DNA of 64,000 bases, from NCBI RefSeq assembly GCF_018691265.1, contig NW_024881327.1:26777936-26841935 (forward strand), given 5' to 3'. Positions within the stretch are counted from its first letter, which is position 1, and every line of letters begins with the position of its first letter. A program made the position numbers and the translations under genes. This document shows positions 1-40,600 of the stretch, one piece after another. A model generated the notes under the pieces. It worked only from the letters and a program-made list of their open reading frames with translations. It did no database searches and had not been told where the DNA came from. This DNA comes from Tyto alba. Lineage: Eukaryota; Chordata; Aves; Strigiformes; Tytonidae.

Positions 1-349
1 GAGCAAAGACCCAAAACAAAACAAAAAAAACATCAGCACTTCTTTTGGTTTTGTTAGTCTGTTTGTTTGCCTAGCCAGATTAATACCCTGATCTGGCTTA
101 GTACACATATGTGCAAATGCTCCCATCAACATATAGGAGAGGAATAGTAAAACAAGAACGAGAGAGGGGCAAGAAAAGCATCAGTCAGGTTACACACTGC
201 TAGATCAGACTTAAAACTCCATACTTTTTTTTTTGTTGTTGTTAAGGAGAAAGACTGTCACAGTTTGCCTTTTATGTTTGTGTTGCTTTTTTTAATTTAT
301 AGCTAAAATGGCAATCACATAAAAAACCCACCATAGACTATGAAAAAGA

Positions 350-1965
350 GAATCATATAATAGTTGGGGTTTGAAGGGACCTTAAAGATCATCGGGTTCC
401 AACCCCCCTGCCACGGGCAGGGACACCTTCCACCAGACCAGGTTGCTCAAAGCCCCGTCCAACCTGGCCTTGAACCCTGCCAGGGAAGGGGCAGCCACAG
501 CTGTTCTGGGCACCCTGTGCCACTGTCTCACACTAAAGAATTTCTTCCTTATAACTAATCTAAATCTACCCTCTTTCAGTTTAAACCTGTTACCCCTTGT
601 CCTATCCCTACACCCCCTGATGAAGAGTCCCTCCTCACCTTTCCTGTAACCCCCTTTAAGTACTGCAAGGCCGCTATAAGGTCTCCCCAGAGCCTTCTCT
701 TCTCCAGGCTGAACAACCCCAGCTCTCTCAGCCTGTCCTCATCAGGGAGGTGCTCCAGCCCCCTGATCACCTTTGCGGCCTCCTCTGGACCTGCTCGAGC
801 AGCTCCATGTCCTTCTTATGGTTGGGGTCCCCAGAGCTGGACACAGCACTGCAGGTGGGGTCTCAGAAGAGTGGAGTAGAGGGTGAGAATCCCTCCCTTG
901 ACCTGCTGGCCACACTCCTCTTGATGCAGCCCAGGGCACAGTTGGCTTTCTGGGCTGCGAGTACACATTGCTGGCTCATGGTCAGTTTTCCAGCCACTGA
1001 CACCCTCAAGTCCTTCTCCGCAGGGCTGCTCTCAATCCACTCATCCCCCAGCCTGTGTTTGTGCTTGGGATTGCCCTGACCCATGTGCAGGACCTTGCAC
1101 TTGGCTTTGTTGAACTTCATGAGGTTTGCATGTGCCCACCTCTCCAGCCTGTCTCTGCCCTTGATGTCTCTGGTCAGATTTAATTCTATCAGGGCTTTGG
1201 CACTCCCAACCTGATCCCTGGCTACCCGGACAGTTTCTCTGTATTCCTACCAAACTCTGTCTTTGCTTCCATGCCCTGTAAGCTTCCTTTTTGTGTTTGA
1301 GCTTGTCCAGGAGCAACTTGTTCATCCATGCAGGCCTCCTGGAGGTCTTACCTGACTTCCTCTTTGTCTGGATGCATCACTCCTGAGCTTAGAGGAGGTG
1401 ATCCTTGAATATTAACCAGCTTTCTTGGCCCCCTCTTCCCTCCAGGGCTTTATCCCATGCTAGTCTACCAAGTAGATCACCGAAGAGACCAAAGTCTGCT
1501 CTCCTGAATTCCAGGGTAGTGAGTTTGATGTGCACCTTCCTCACTGCCTTAAAGACCTTGAGCTCCACCATTTCATGGTCACTGCAGGCAAGGCTGCCCC
1601 TGAGCTTCACAGCCCCTCTGTGTTGGTGAGAACAAGGTCCAGCATAGCACTTCTTCCCATTGGCTCCTCTATCACTTCAAGAAGGAGGTTATCATCAAGG
1701 CATTCCAGGAACCTCCTGGATTGCTTGTGCCATGCTGTGTTGTCCCTCTAACAGATATCAGAGTGGCTGAAGTCCCCCATGAGGACCAGGGCCTGCGAAC
1801 GTGAGGCTGCTCCTATCTGTCTATAGAGGGACTCATCTGCTGTGTCTTTCTGGTTGGGTGGCCTGCAGCAGACCCCCACTATAACATCTCCTGTCCCTGC
1901 CTTCCCTTTAATCCTGACCCATAAACTCTTAGCTGGTGTGAAAGACGTGACAGTCAGCTCCTCAA
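350..1965 (-). mobile_element. CR1 LINE retrotransposon, internally deleted, minus orientation
   Basis: On the minus strand the segment reads, in element order: end of the endonuclease region (about 1965-1748, with a PPNQ and a GDF motif typical of CR1 ORF2), the S-D-H-E-M-V segment and an R-R-A-D-F-G-L-F segment (about 1610-1390), a W-M-N-K-like segment (about 1330-1200), then a jump to the ORF2 C-terminal part with [12 protein letters not shown] (about 1150-860), L-L-E-Q-V-Q-R-R (about 810-780) and the 3' UTR ending near 350. The reverse transcriptase between the endonuclease and C-terminal parts is missing, so this is an internally deleted copy as well as 5'-truncated. The frame is broken repeatedly. 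The 3' end carries the degenerate A-T-C-A-T-A tail of CR1. Cannot be active. Confidence 0.93.
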
Positions 1966-4900
1966 ATACTAACATGAGAAAGAGGAGCCATTTACTTAGT
2001 TTTATCTTCTTCACTATTAGAAACATAGTGTAGCACCATCTTTGAGAAAGATAATGCCTTCTGTTTCCAAAGAGTATCAGATTCCAAATTGCTAAAGCCA
2101 CAGCATCTCTCAAATACCTTCACTCACCTTGCTTTGATTAGAAATAATATTGAAAGTTAATTTTGGGCAACAGAATCACAAGACATTATGTGTTTTACAA
2201 GTCAGAGGGGGAAGAGAATAAAAACATTAGGAAAACAGAATTTTCCAAACATTCACAGATAAAGCTGCAAAAAACACAGTACAGGGCATTGTAAGAAAAG
2301 AAACAAATTGTCTGCCAGAAGCCCAGCAGTCACAGTTCTGAATAATTTGCAGATATGAAAAAGTAACTGATATCCGAGGAAATACAAACAGCTGAATGTA
2401 ATCCTTCTGAAAAGATTTTTCACCCTCAGAGTTACAATGGAACATCTCAACTGTGCATTATTCTTGTGTGGTAGCAGCAGAACAGTACTGATGGGGGATA
2501 AAAGAGGACCTCAGGTGGCAGAAAGTAGCAGCTGCAGATTATAGAACTTTCAAACCACTCCTCATGAAACAATTCAGCTCATTTTAATTGCCCTGTCTCA
2601 TGGACTCATACTATGCTCCTTGTTGAAGTAAAAAAGGTTTGTTCTGTTACACTTGCTCCACAGATATATGATTTTGACCCCAAAGGTCCTTTTGTAACAC
2701 CCTGTAAACAAATGTAATTTTACATCCATGAGAAAAAACATGTTTCAGGGCTGTTGGTAACTCATATTTAAACCTTAGATTTGATTTTTTTTTTCTTAGT
2801 TTCAAATTGAATTATTTTTTTTTTTTTTAAATCTGCTTAATTCATAATTAGGAAGCTCTAAGCAGCCAAACTTAAGAGAGCAGCTCAGAATTTCTGCCTG
2901 AACTCTAGAGGTGCATCAAAAGAACCAGCACCTTTGACGGGGGCCAAGAAGCTCCCTCATGGTCAGTAAAGGACTCTGAACATTTTTGGTGTTCTGTTTC
3001 AGTGAGACAGGTGGGAGCTGGTCACCTGCACACTTAAACAGCATCCAACTTGTTTCAGTAACATCAACTCCAATTCAAAACCAAAGGGTATGCCCAACTT
3101 TTGTTTAGTAAGTTTGTAGCTGCAACACCCTTTCTGAAAATGGGAAATAACAATTTCAGGTCCTTCTTAGCCCAAGAGGTTTGAACTGCAGCTCCCAGGT
3201 TTGAGTGCTCTGTGACAACACTGGAGGTAGTGCTCCTGAAGCTAAGCTTGCAATACACACAGAAATGCCTGAGTCAAGGCCCCAAAACAGGAATATATGT
3301 AAGAGGAGACTTGAGTCTCCACCCTACTGAAGAATCCAGTACAATTACTCTCAGAAGTTGCTCTCTTATATGTTACCTAGAGTCCTTCTTTCTTATTCTG
3401 AGACAGACACTGGTAGGCTCCCGATGTACTGCTGTCTCTTCCTGTATATTCCCAGAAACTTCAACTGATCTGCACAGAATGTCAGAGAGGATGGAATTAG
3501 GAGTGCAAGAGAATACATATTTTTCAGAAGTCAGATTATATATAATCTAGAATTTTACTGCCAGCAAAAGTTCAAACCTTTAGAAAATAATGTCTATTTT
3601 GTAAATTTTATCTTTTCATCCTATCTCTGAATGCATAAAGGTATCCACAGACTTTCTCTTTCATAACATACTATCTTATGAAAGCTAAGATGAAGAGAGT
3701 ATGATTAGAAAATAGCAAGATTAGTCATACGCCCCTGCAGCAGGACCTGTTCTAGCACATTTCTTTCATAGTTTGAAACACAGTGATTGTGACTGAGAGA
3801 TGTACCGCACATTTTTCTAAAACAGTCAGATACAGGGGATTAGATCGGTGTGCAGATTCAAGGACAAATAAAGTGTAGTTTTAGCTTCCCAATTCTAACC
3901 ACAGTAGTAGAAACAGTATACAAAGAGTTCATGGTCATAGTTTTTCTTAGTCATTCTGATAAAATAATGGAAGACTCAACAAACACTTGTTACTCATTAT
4001 ATTTGCACACAGTGTTTTCGGATATTAGGCATTATGAGGTATGGGTCCACCAATGTGAAATTACATGAGCTACTCAGAGAAAGAAAATATTAAAACTTTA
4101 TATTTTATCAATGTCTACATGAACATTTCTAATGGGGCAAACATTTCTAAATTCTGTGAAAATCCATCCACGTATGCTCACAGAGTTTGGAGATTACACA
4201 CAGAGATCACATATAGTCCGATCTGTTACTCAAGTCATGCTTTGGTGTCAGACTTCTTAAAAAAAGAATTAGGGTGTTTTTCAATTGTTAAAAAATGTAA
4301 GGGGTTTTCAAGCTTTTTATGTTTATGAGTATCATTTCTTGCATCTCAGATGAATGACGTGCTCACATTACAAGGTATTTGCAGAGTCAGCCTGTGGAGA
4401 ATGTTAAGTAGTGTGGCGAAATAATGTTATGTTTTGTCCAGGCAAACCTGTGGCTGGACGTGCGTCAGAGCTAGCATGAGAGCTCGCTGCAAAGAAGCGA
4501 GGATACTCAGAGCTGCTGTGCAGTGCTGGTGCCAGTGCCAGCTGCTGTTGAACGCTGGGAGAAGAGAGAGACATGACCTACTAGAGTTTGCAGAAGAAAA
4601 CTGCTGAAAGCACAAGGAAGTCACTCCCATCACTCTGAAACCGAATTTATCCTGTGTTGCTGGAGAGCCACACAGAGAACAAGTTGAGAGGATTTCAAAT
4701 CTTACCTAAAGGATATCTAAACCGGAATGTTTGTTTAGACTTCCTTGGGCTTGTAAAGACAAACACAGCACCTCTAGGTGAGAAGTAAACTCGTTCAAGA
4801 GTGGCTGGTTAATTGTAACTAACAAACTCAGGCTTTCTAATACCACCTGAGATGAAGCTGTGGTGGCTATGTATTCCCCCAGTGCCCTTCAGATAGCCTC

Positions 4901-5547
4901 TGCCCACAAAGATCAGTGAAGTGCTTCACTGTCAGAAACACAGTCCTAAAAATGAGGGGGCAAAATGGTGGGTGACCAGGATAAAATGACAAGCTTGGTG
5001 ATGGTAGCAGTTACCTGACTCCACAGAACAAGAAACCCTGAGTAAAGATACATCCTGCACGTTTACATAGAGAAACAATAAAACTGAATATGCTCAAGCT
5101 GTTCTCAAAAGCACATGGTGAAGAATCAGAATGAGAAGAAACCCTCTCTCTTTCCTGCAACATGTCCTATTCCTTTCAGTTACAATGTTTAGGTATTACT
5201 GGAAAGACAGATAGTACTAAATAGCAACATCACAACCGTGGTTTCCGAGTGGAGAGGGTCATTTAAATAAAGCATCTAACATGTTTCTCAGAAACACGAA
5301 ACTTCCTTTGGACAACACTGAAGATGTTCTCATTGTTTACGGGAAGCTCTACACATATACTGAAGGATCAGGAGTTAAGTATAAAAGACATTGCCAAAAG
5401 ACTCTGAGAAAACACAATGTTATATATTGTTTTATGTGTGTGTTACATAATAGGTAATTCACAGCCTAGGTCAAAAAAAAAAAAAACCCTCTTCTATTTA
5501 GTCCCACTGAAGTGTAATGCTAGCAAAGGAACAATGCATTTTTGTTG
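1966..5547. other. Intergenic stretch downstream of CWH43; nothing recognised
   Basis: AT-rich sequence with only short ORFs that have no recognisable domain and no matched splice signals. Poly(T) tracts lie near 2786 and 2816. No further exon of CWH43 is needed here, because the gene's stop codon is at 6479-6481. Confidence 0.5.
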
Positions 5548-5553
5548 TTTATT
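5548..5553 (-). terminator. Candidate poly(A) signal of CWH43
   Basis: TTTATT on the plus strand is AATAAA on the minus strand, about 0.93 kb after the CWH43 stop codon. A candidate only: other AT-rich hexamers occur nearby and no transcript end is visible from sequence alone. Confidence 0.3.
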
Positions 5554-6478
5554 AAAGTTAATTTTAATAAAAATTACAATCAACTTTTATCCCTTCTAAG
5601 AAACCTTGTCATTTTTGAACATGATTGTTTTTAATTCTTCTGCAGCATGTTCAGTGTCCCATAGCAATAACTATTCAGAGGTACTTTACTCTTCTCTTTA
5701 TAAAAGCACTGTAGTGTCTAATGTCTTGTTTAAAATGAAAGTCTGTAAAAGTCCCCACCTTTTCTCCAATGTTATGAGCATCAGTCATCTGTAAAATATT
5801 CTAATAAATCTCATTTCAGAATAAAATACGGAGTAGCAACAGATCTAAATACTGTTTCACTAAGTCAAAAATGCACACACTTCAAACACATAGTTACTGT
5901 ATTTCTCCCAATTAAAAACCATATTAATCCCATTCCTATTTCGAAAAACCTAAGGCCAAGCTTTTAATTGCAATAGCAGCAGGACTACAAAGTGCAGCGT
6001 ATATCAAGAGGTTACCTACACTACCACATTATTTTCCTTTGCCTCAGTCATCAAAAAAGAGTGAAAGTCAGCTAAAATTCCTTGCTCATGATTATTCAGA
6101 TGAGCTCCCAGAAGAGGAAAGGGAATATAGCTGGACCCTAAAGAAAAGGTGGATAGACACATTCAACTCTGAAACAGCACAATATAGGCTACCTTCAAAA
6201 AAGTTGAAGAACTTATTGCCAGTGTAAGTTCCCACCCTTGCTTTGCTGCATACAATGCAGGTATCTGGTCCAGCCAGATACCAATTTATCAAAATGAATG
6301 CGTCCTCCCTCCCTCCCAGTGATGACAACTCATTAAAAAAAGTCACCAACTATTACACAGACATTCAGAGTGTTCTGCGGCATGGGAGTTCCTCATCCTT
6401 AAACAATGTAGTCTTTTTGGCTGACAATTCAGTTTCAAGCAACAAACCTTTCTTGTTGGTCCCAGTGATTTTCTCATT

Positions 6479-34271
<27,793 letters not shown>

Positions 34272-34655
34272 CGCGACGCGGCCCGGCGAGGGTTTCGCCC
34301 CGCTCGCCCGGAGCCGAGCCCCGAGTGCCGGGGGGACCGCGCGCCGCCGCCGCCGCCCCGGCCGCCTCACGGAGCCCGCGGGGCACGCGGCCGCCGGGCG
34401 GGCGGGCGGGCGCCGCCTGGCGGAGCGCGCTGGGCTCGGCGCCGGGCGCCCCGGCCGTGACGGGGCAGCAGCGGCGGGAGCGGGAGCCGCTACCCCCGGC
34501 GCTGGGGGCGGCGCGACCCCGGGATTGCGCGGCTGCGAGGAGGGGCAGGGAGAGGAGGCCTGCCGCGTAGGGGCGGCGGCTGGCCAGGGCTGGGTGGGAT
34601 TGGCGTCACCAGGCCGCCTCCGTTCACCTTGGCCCGTCTGCCGTCGCTGATAAAA

Positions 34656-34979
34656 ATGGCGGCTCCCTTCGGCCCCTGGCTACTGAGGGCCGAGTTTGAG
34701 TTCTCATTCCTGTGCTCTGGCTGACGAGGGAGGAGAGCGACCCCTGGCCGAGCCCCCAGGGTGGCTGGGGAGCAGGCAGAGCCCTGGCGAAGCCCCACAG
34801 ACCTGGTGGCTGTGCCTGTGGTGGCGAAGCCCACACGAGATGGCACTTGGGCTAGAGAGCTTGGCGTGGCGTGAGGCGACTGTGAAGAGATACTCACTTA
34901 AACCCGGCATTTCTTCACGGAGGTCAGCCTGGAACGTCCGGAGTTTATACTTCACAGCCCTATGACAAGGAACAGTAAG
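34656..34979 (+). ncRNA. Possible divergent transcript first exon with a 22-codon ORF
   Basis: An ATGGCGGCTCCC start opens a 22-codon ORF ending at 34724, and a consensus donor AAG|GTGAGC follows at 34979/34980. This is the layout of an antisense exon leaving a bidirectional CpG-island promoter. No downstream exon could be tied to it, so this is weak. Confidence 0.25.
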
Positions 34980-37900
34980 GTGAGCTCACCCCTTCACTAC
35001 TGCATTACCAAAGGAGTGTTTGTCCACTGGATTGTCACACCAGCAAGTAACTAAACAGAAGCAAAGGATTGTCGTCTCACAGGTTGATGGGGAAAAGAGG
35101 AGCTAACTCAATTCCTAGTTGCATAAATATGTAGTTGATTAACTGTGGTTACCTGTCTTTTTTTTTTTTGGGGGGGGGGGGGAGGGGGGGTACAGTGGTG
35201 GTGTTCAGATAGGTGCTGTGCCCATCTTAATGAAATGCACTTTGCTTTTAGAGCAGACTAAGGACTTCTGATAACCAATCCTGACTGCAAAAAGCACTAA
35301 AAGAAGCATTTAGTTTGATGAGATTCCTGGGTTAAGCTTAAGCGTCTGTGTTAGATTTATAGGAAAACTTGAACTATATGAACCCAGCCATGATCGCAGA
35401 TGCCAAGTTCTGGCAAAAGGATTACATAAACAAAATCTGAATTTTAGAATTTAATTTTTGGCATGAAAAGTAAATTTTTAACTGAATTAAGAACTAAAAA
35501 GCCCATTTGCTGTTGGAATACGTAGTCTTCTTCAGTTTTACTGATCTGCCAGCTGTATTTTCTCATTTGTGTTAAAACTGCTATCCCTTTCTAACAAACC
35601 TTGTGATACGCACCTGTGAAACTCCAAATCCATATGCATAAACGATAAACCCCTGACACCTAAATGTTAAACATGACTTATTACTAGCAATAAATTTCTG
35701 TCAAAACATTTGGAGGGGGCAGAGTACTAAGGAAAAGCTTGTCCCAGTAGTCTCACAATCGAGTAGTTCGTTTACCCTGAGGTATAATGGGGTTTGGCTA
35801 GCTACAGAAACTCTCTTGAATTGTAGTTGATATTTGAACACATATATATGTTCATATATATATATATATCCACAAAAGAATTGAAGGATTTTGATGAAAA
35901 AGTCGACCTCTCTAGGTGAGGAAGAACGAGACTCATAGGTTTAATGACCTTCTTTTTCTTTTCGCCAAGTTCTGTGTTATTAAAGGCATCTTTTATTTTC
36001 TTCGTTTAAGAAAAGCCATCCTAAACTAGTCACCAAGTTCACTTACCACTGGTTTAGTATTATGCTAGTGATGACACCATTTCATCTTCCTGTGGTGTGA
36101 TGCAAGTGGAACTTGTAAGATGAGATCTTTGGCCAGAGTAAACCCAGAACATGTCTGCTTTTGTAGCTGCGTAGCAAGACTGAGTCTCACAGGATGTATT
36201 CAGCCAATAAATATTTGAAACAATTTTGCAACACTTTTTGTAATTACAGTATCTTGCTTCATGGTTCAGAGGTGGAGTTCCAGTAAAACTAGACATGACT
36301 GGAATCATGAACCTGACATGCTTGTGTGGCTTCCATTAAGCTCATGATGCAATGAAAATAATGCGATTCCTGACAGATTTAGACCTTGTGTTCTGGGTAC
36401 TCTCTCTGAGTTTCTTAGTACCTTCTAAGTTTGGATTCAAATATAACAAAGTTACATTCCAGCTCTCTGCACTGAGTTGACAAACACTTAAGCATCAGAG
36501 TACGAGAGAAGGGAGTTTTCAGGTATAATGTGTTTTGAAATTAAAACAGGCATGTCTTAAGTAAAAAGGTCAGTGCTTACAAGGTGCTTCATTACACATA
36601 TGTAGGACATACATGTGTAGGATTGCCTTTCACTATATTTTTTTTTGTTCTTGGAGTGCCACATGTGTAGCTGATGAAAAATAAAGCAATAGCTTTTGAT
36701 CTATACAGGAATACAGTCATGTCAAACCAGCCAAACTAAGATAGCATACTACAGTAGGAGTTTGCACTCACAGGAAAAAAAAGCATCTTCATTTTAGAAT
36801 AGTATTTAATATACCCTTAACCTAAGGCAGACATTAAAAAATCACCTGAATTTAACAGAAAATAAATGACACCACCACAATTATATTGGTATTGACAGGG
36901 GTAAACCTCTCTAAAGCTAGTGATTGTAAAAAACAGTGCTTTATTTGTGTTCAAACTATGATACAAGCGTGTTTTGAAACCTGAAATAAGCACGTGGAAT
37001 TTAAAAGAACTGTCAGACACCTGGGAGAAGTTGTCCTTGCATATCGCCCAGTAGAGAGGTGCCTGAATGGGCATGATTAAGAAGTAGAAGAAAGTGCCAG
37101 AGAAATAGACAAAAAAGCATAAAAGTACAAACATGAATTAGGATTAAGTAACTCTGGAAAAAAGATGGGGTGGATGAGATTACAGTTAGGCACCTGCCAC
37201 ACTAGCGGTGGAAACACAAAGACTTGCAGGTCATTAGATGCCTATTCTGTTTGCACAACAGTGCAAAGCTTCTTAGTCATTACCTTTACACGTGTTACGC
37301 AAAACTCTATATGCATATTCATACTCAACATTCATTTGGCTGTCATTTTCTCAAGGTTACAGTATGTTGGCTAGAAAATAACTGCTCATTTGTTACACCT
37401 GGGCTGAAGTGTAACCTCATCTCTTGTAAATTAGCCCTAAAATGCAGAGCTAATAAATACTGAGGCTCGTTAATGGTCTTTTTCAGTAAAATGTTCTGTG
37501 GAACATGGTACACGAACATTGCCCCAGAGTAATTCCAGTAACATGCTCCATATAATAGGTCTTGATTAATTTCAATACGTATTAGAAATGGCAGGTACAA
37601 TCAAGTCTGATTACAGGATCTGAGCACCTATAAACCCATTGATATCAGCTAGTGTTGCAGGTCTTTAGGGGAGAAAAGAAACTACACCTACAGCTGTGCA
37701 GCTGGAGAGAAGAGAAAAGTCTGGCCGTTTTACTGGCTTCTTCACACTGAGAAGTGGAAATCCTAAACCTTAAACTTCTGGTAACTGTCAGCCATTAATT
37801 TCTACTAAAAGATAGGCGAGACCAAGTGTAAAATAGATTTAAGTACACTCAAGAATCAGACAGGACATAGGAAACCATTACACAATTTATTGTACGTATT

Positions 37901-39885
37901 GAGGACAGTTTAAGCTTTTACTCAGAAGTATGTTGACTGTTGACTGTTTCCTACTGTGACTTTTCATGTCTTTTCATTCACCCTTAACTCCTACTCCCAT
38001 TAGCATGAGAACAATGCCCTACAGTGTAATTCTTACGTGGTTTTCCATGCTTCAGATGTTTTTATTACTGATACATTTTTGTAACCACACTGTGGTTCCA
38101 TTATTCCAGGTCTTTGTTTCTCATGGAATTTTTAAGGAATTAACCATCTTCATGATTTTATAATGGACAAGCAAACCATATTTATCATAGTTGGTAATAG
38201 TGCTTTCTTCTCTCGTGCTGTATGTGTACCTGAGTGCATGCATACAGTGTTTGTATTAAATATGCACACTGGGAAGGCTTTGCCTTTGGTGAATGTGGTG
38301 AACCTCAGGATCCTGGCAGCCCTGCAGTGTTTTTTAAAAGGTTCTTCAGACAAGCAGCTAGAGCCTGTAAACCTTCCCCAAGTTTGTGAACTCTCAGCGC
38401 CTTGATCCTCCTTGTACTCTGACATCAGAAAATTCTTCAGCCGAGCATTCAACTCCATATTGTTGGTTTTATTTTCGTTTCTCTTTTTTTTTTTTTTATA
38501 TGTAAGGTTGGTTTTGTCCTGGGAAGGCTGAGGATCTCTCTTCTGGTTTGTGTTTATTATTCTGAATCGCTGACGTATTGGTTTCTGTCCATCAGCTTCT
38601 CTCTTTTTTTACAGCTCCGAAGTACTTTCAGGTAAATGTTAAAAACAAAGCATGTTTGAGGAACATACTCAGTTGTGATAGACAACTTTAAAGTTAAAAT
38701 TTAAAAAGTCTAACCTTATTTAGAATAGGCACTTTTACACAGGAAGGTGCAAGAATCCAAGCAACTACTGTCCCCGAGCGTGCGTATGCCCCATGAGGAA
38801 ATTGTCAGTGCTCTTTCATTTTATGACCTGTTTAAACTGGACCAGCTGAGAAATTATTGGTTATTAGGGACTCACCCCACATGACATTTTCTTACGTATT
38901 GTATTTTTCAGAATAGCATGTAGCCAGTATCTACTAAATAGTTTTAATGTATGATTTCATATGTAAGATGACACATAAGACCTACGAATACCTCTTAGAT
39001 CACAGGAGATATTAGGTACACTTTTAAGAGCTGTTTTATGACATCACTCTTGCCAGACCTCTATGTGAAGAGCACGTTTTGCAGCAGCAAAGCTCAAGGG
39101 TCTGGTGTGGCTGGCAAGAGCGAGAGAATACTCCGGGGAAGGGGTCTTCAGGCAGCCAAGACTTCTGGAAGCTGAAAGGCTTTTTGGACTTAAGAAAATG
39201 AACTACAACTTATGTTTATTATGAAATAGAGATGCTGAGGTCATGCAAGAGGAGGAAGTATAATGGTGATCTCGCAATTTATTCATTTCATGATAAGCAC
39301 CGGAGTGTCCTATCACCATGTAGGATACTCTAATAAAAATTACTATGTCTCCCTGTAAAAACAAAACAAAAATTGAGACAGTTTTTATTAAAGATAAAAT
39401 GCAAAATAAATCTCAGGTTTACATGCTTTGTTTAAGAAACCTTATTGTTAAAGAAACACATTGCATTTCTCATTTCAGAAAAAGTGGAATGATTTTTTTC
39501 AGTATTCCAAGAGGAACAACCCCTCCCCCCTGGCCTGCTCTGAACTGACATTTTCAGGATAACTTTTTCTTGCAAGATTATTTTTGACTGATGAAAGTAT
39601 TTTTCGTGTTAGTTTAATTTATTTCTTCTTGATATTAAACCGTATTGATTTACTTAGTATTAAAATCAGAGTAGCTAAGCAATGCTTTTCATTCCAAAAT
39701 AGTCAAAATGGAATCTGCCACTTCTTTTCTTAAAGAACAAGATTTCATTAAGTTTCCACAATATGTTTTCCATTCGTGGGACACCCCCCAGCACCGCATG
39801 TCGTACGCTGTTAGGTGTCTTCACTTCATTAGCGAACACCGTCGCTGAAACAGTGTTCCCCGTTCCTCCTGGGAAACAGGAGCCC
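34980..39885. other. Intergenic region between CWH43 and OCIAD2
   Basis: No recognisable gene. Contains a T12-G13-A-G7 tract at 35158-35190, a (TA)n stretch near 35847-35870 and a T tract near 38483-38499. ORFs are short and show no domain. Confidence 0.5.
35158..35190 (+). repeat. T-tract plus long G-run, G-quadruplex candidate
   Basis: Twelve T, thirteen G, one A, seven G, then TAC. Such a run can fold as a G-quadruplex and is also a common site of length error in sequencing. Confidence 0.85.
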
Positions 39886-39889
39886 GGGG

Positions 39890-40600
39890 GAGGAATCCCG
39901 TTAGCCCGCTCACAGGTTTTTCTCCCGGCGCAGCCCATGGGGAGGCGCGAACTGCTCGTTTAGTAACAGGTCCCGGTCGGCCGCAGGAGCCGGGGGGGGA
40001 GGCGAGCTCGGCGGGGCACCCTCCGCACCCCCTGCCCCGGCGCCTGCCCGGGGCTCCGTGGGGGCCGTGGGCTGCCCGCCCCGCCGGCGGCCAGGAGATG
40101 GCGGCGGAGCCCGGCGGCAGCGGCGGCTCGGTGCCCGCGGAGGCTGAGGCGGGCGGCCGGGCCCCCCCCCCATCCCCGCTCCTCAGGGCCTTCCGGGGCC
40201 GGCCCTGCCCCGGGTGGAGCGGGCCGCCCTTTTCCCCTTCCCCTTCCTCCGCTGGCTCGGCGCCCCGCGGGAGGTAAGCGCTGCCCGCGGCCGCGGCTCG
40301 CCGCCGGCCACCTTCCGCGCCTCGGCCCGGGGGAGCCTCGGTCTCCTCCTTTCCGTCCCGGAGGGGCTCGGCTCCGCCGTGCCGGATTTCTCCGGCGTCA
40401 CGGCGGGAGGAAAGCCGGGGCTGGAGCGGCTCTCGGGGGCCGGCCCGGGGCAGGCGGCGGCTCATACGGGGAGCTTCCCGCCAGCGCCGGTACCTTGACC
40501 TCTCCCCAGCCCCGCTGGGTTGGGCTGGAACCGGCCCGGCGGCCGGGTCAGAGGGAAGGCGGCTGCCTGCCCTGGGCCTGATGGCAACCGCTCTCGCCTC
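39890..40600. promoter_or_regulatory. CpG island, probable OCIAD2 promoter
   Basis: GC-rich and CpG-dense for about 0.7 kb, with GC-box-like GGGGCGG/CCGCCC words and a GAGATGGCGGCGG (40095-40107) that fits a YY1 site, which usually lies just downstream of the start site. A donor GAG|GTAAGC follows at 40273/40274. It faces CWH43 head to head at about 6 kb. Confidence 0.8.
40098..40273 (+). other. First exon of OCIAD2 or of an overlapping transcript, with an open ATG frame
   Basis: An exon ending in a strong donor (GAG|GTAAGC). From the ATG at 40098 the frame stays open for 58 codons (M-A-A-E-P-G-G-S) and ends in phase 2. It could be a 5' UTR exon of OCIAD2, since OCIAD2 has its own ATG later, or coding for another product. 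The C10 run near 40163-40172 makes the frame vulnerable to a sequencing indel. Confidence 0.5.

Noticed and set aside
1748..2113. 121-codon minus-strand ORF, at first sight a host gene
   Set aside because: Its C-terminal half is the CR1 endonuclease region; the rest is chance extension into flanking DNA.
39821..40465. 214-codon minus-strand ORF, the longest in the window
   Set aside because: It lies in a CpG island, where stop codons are rare by composition. The product is low-complexity Pro/Arg/Gly with no domain.
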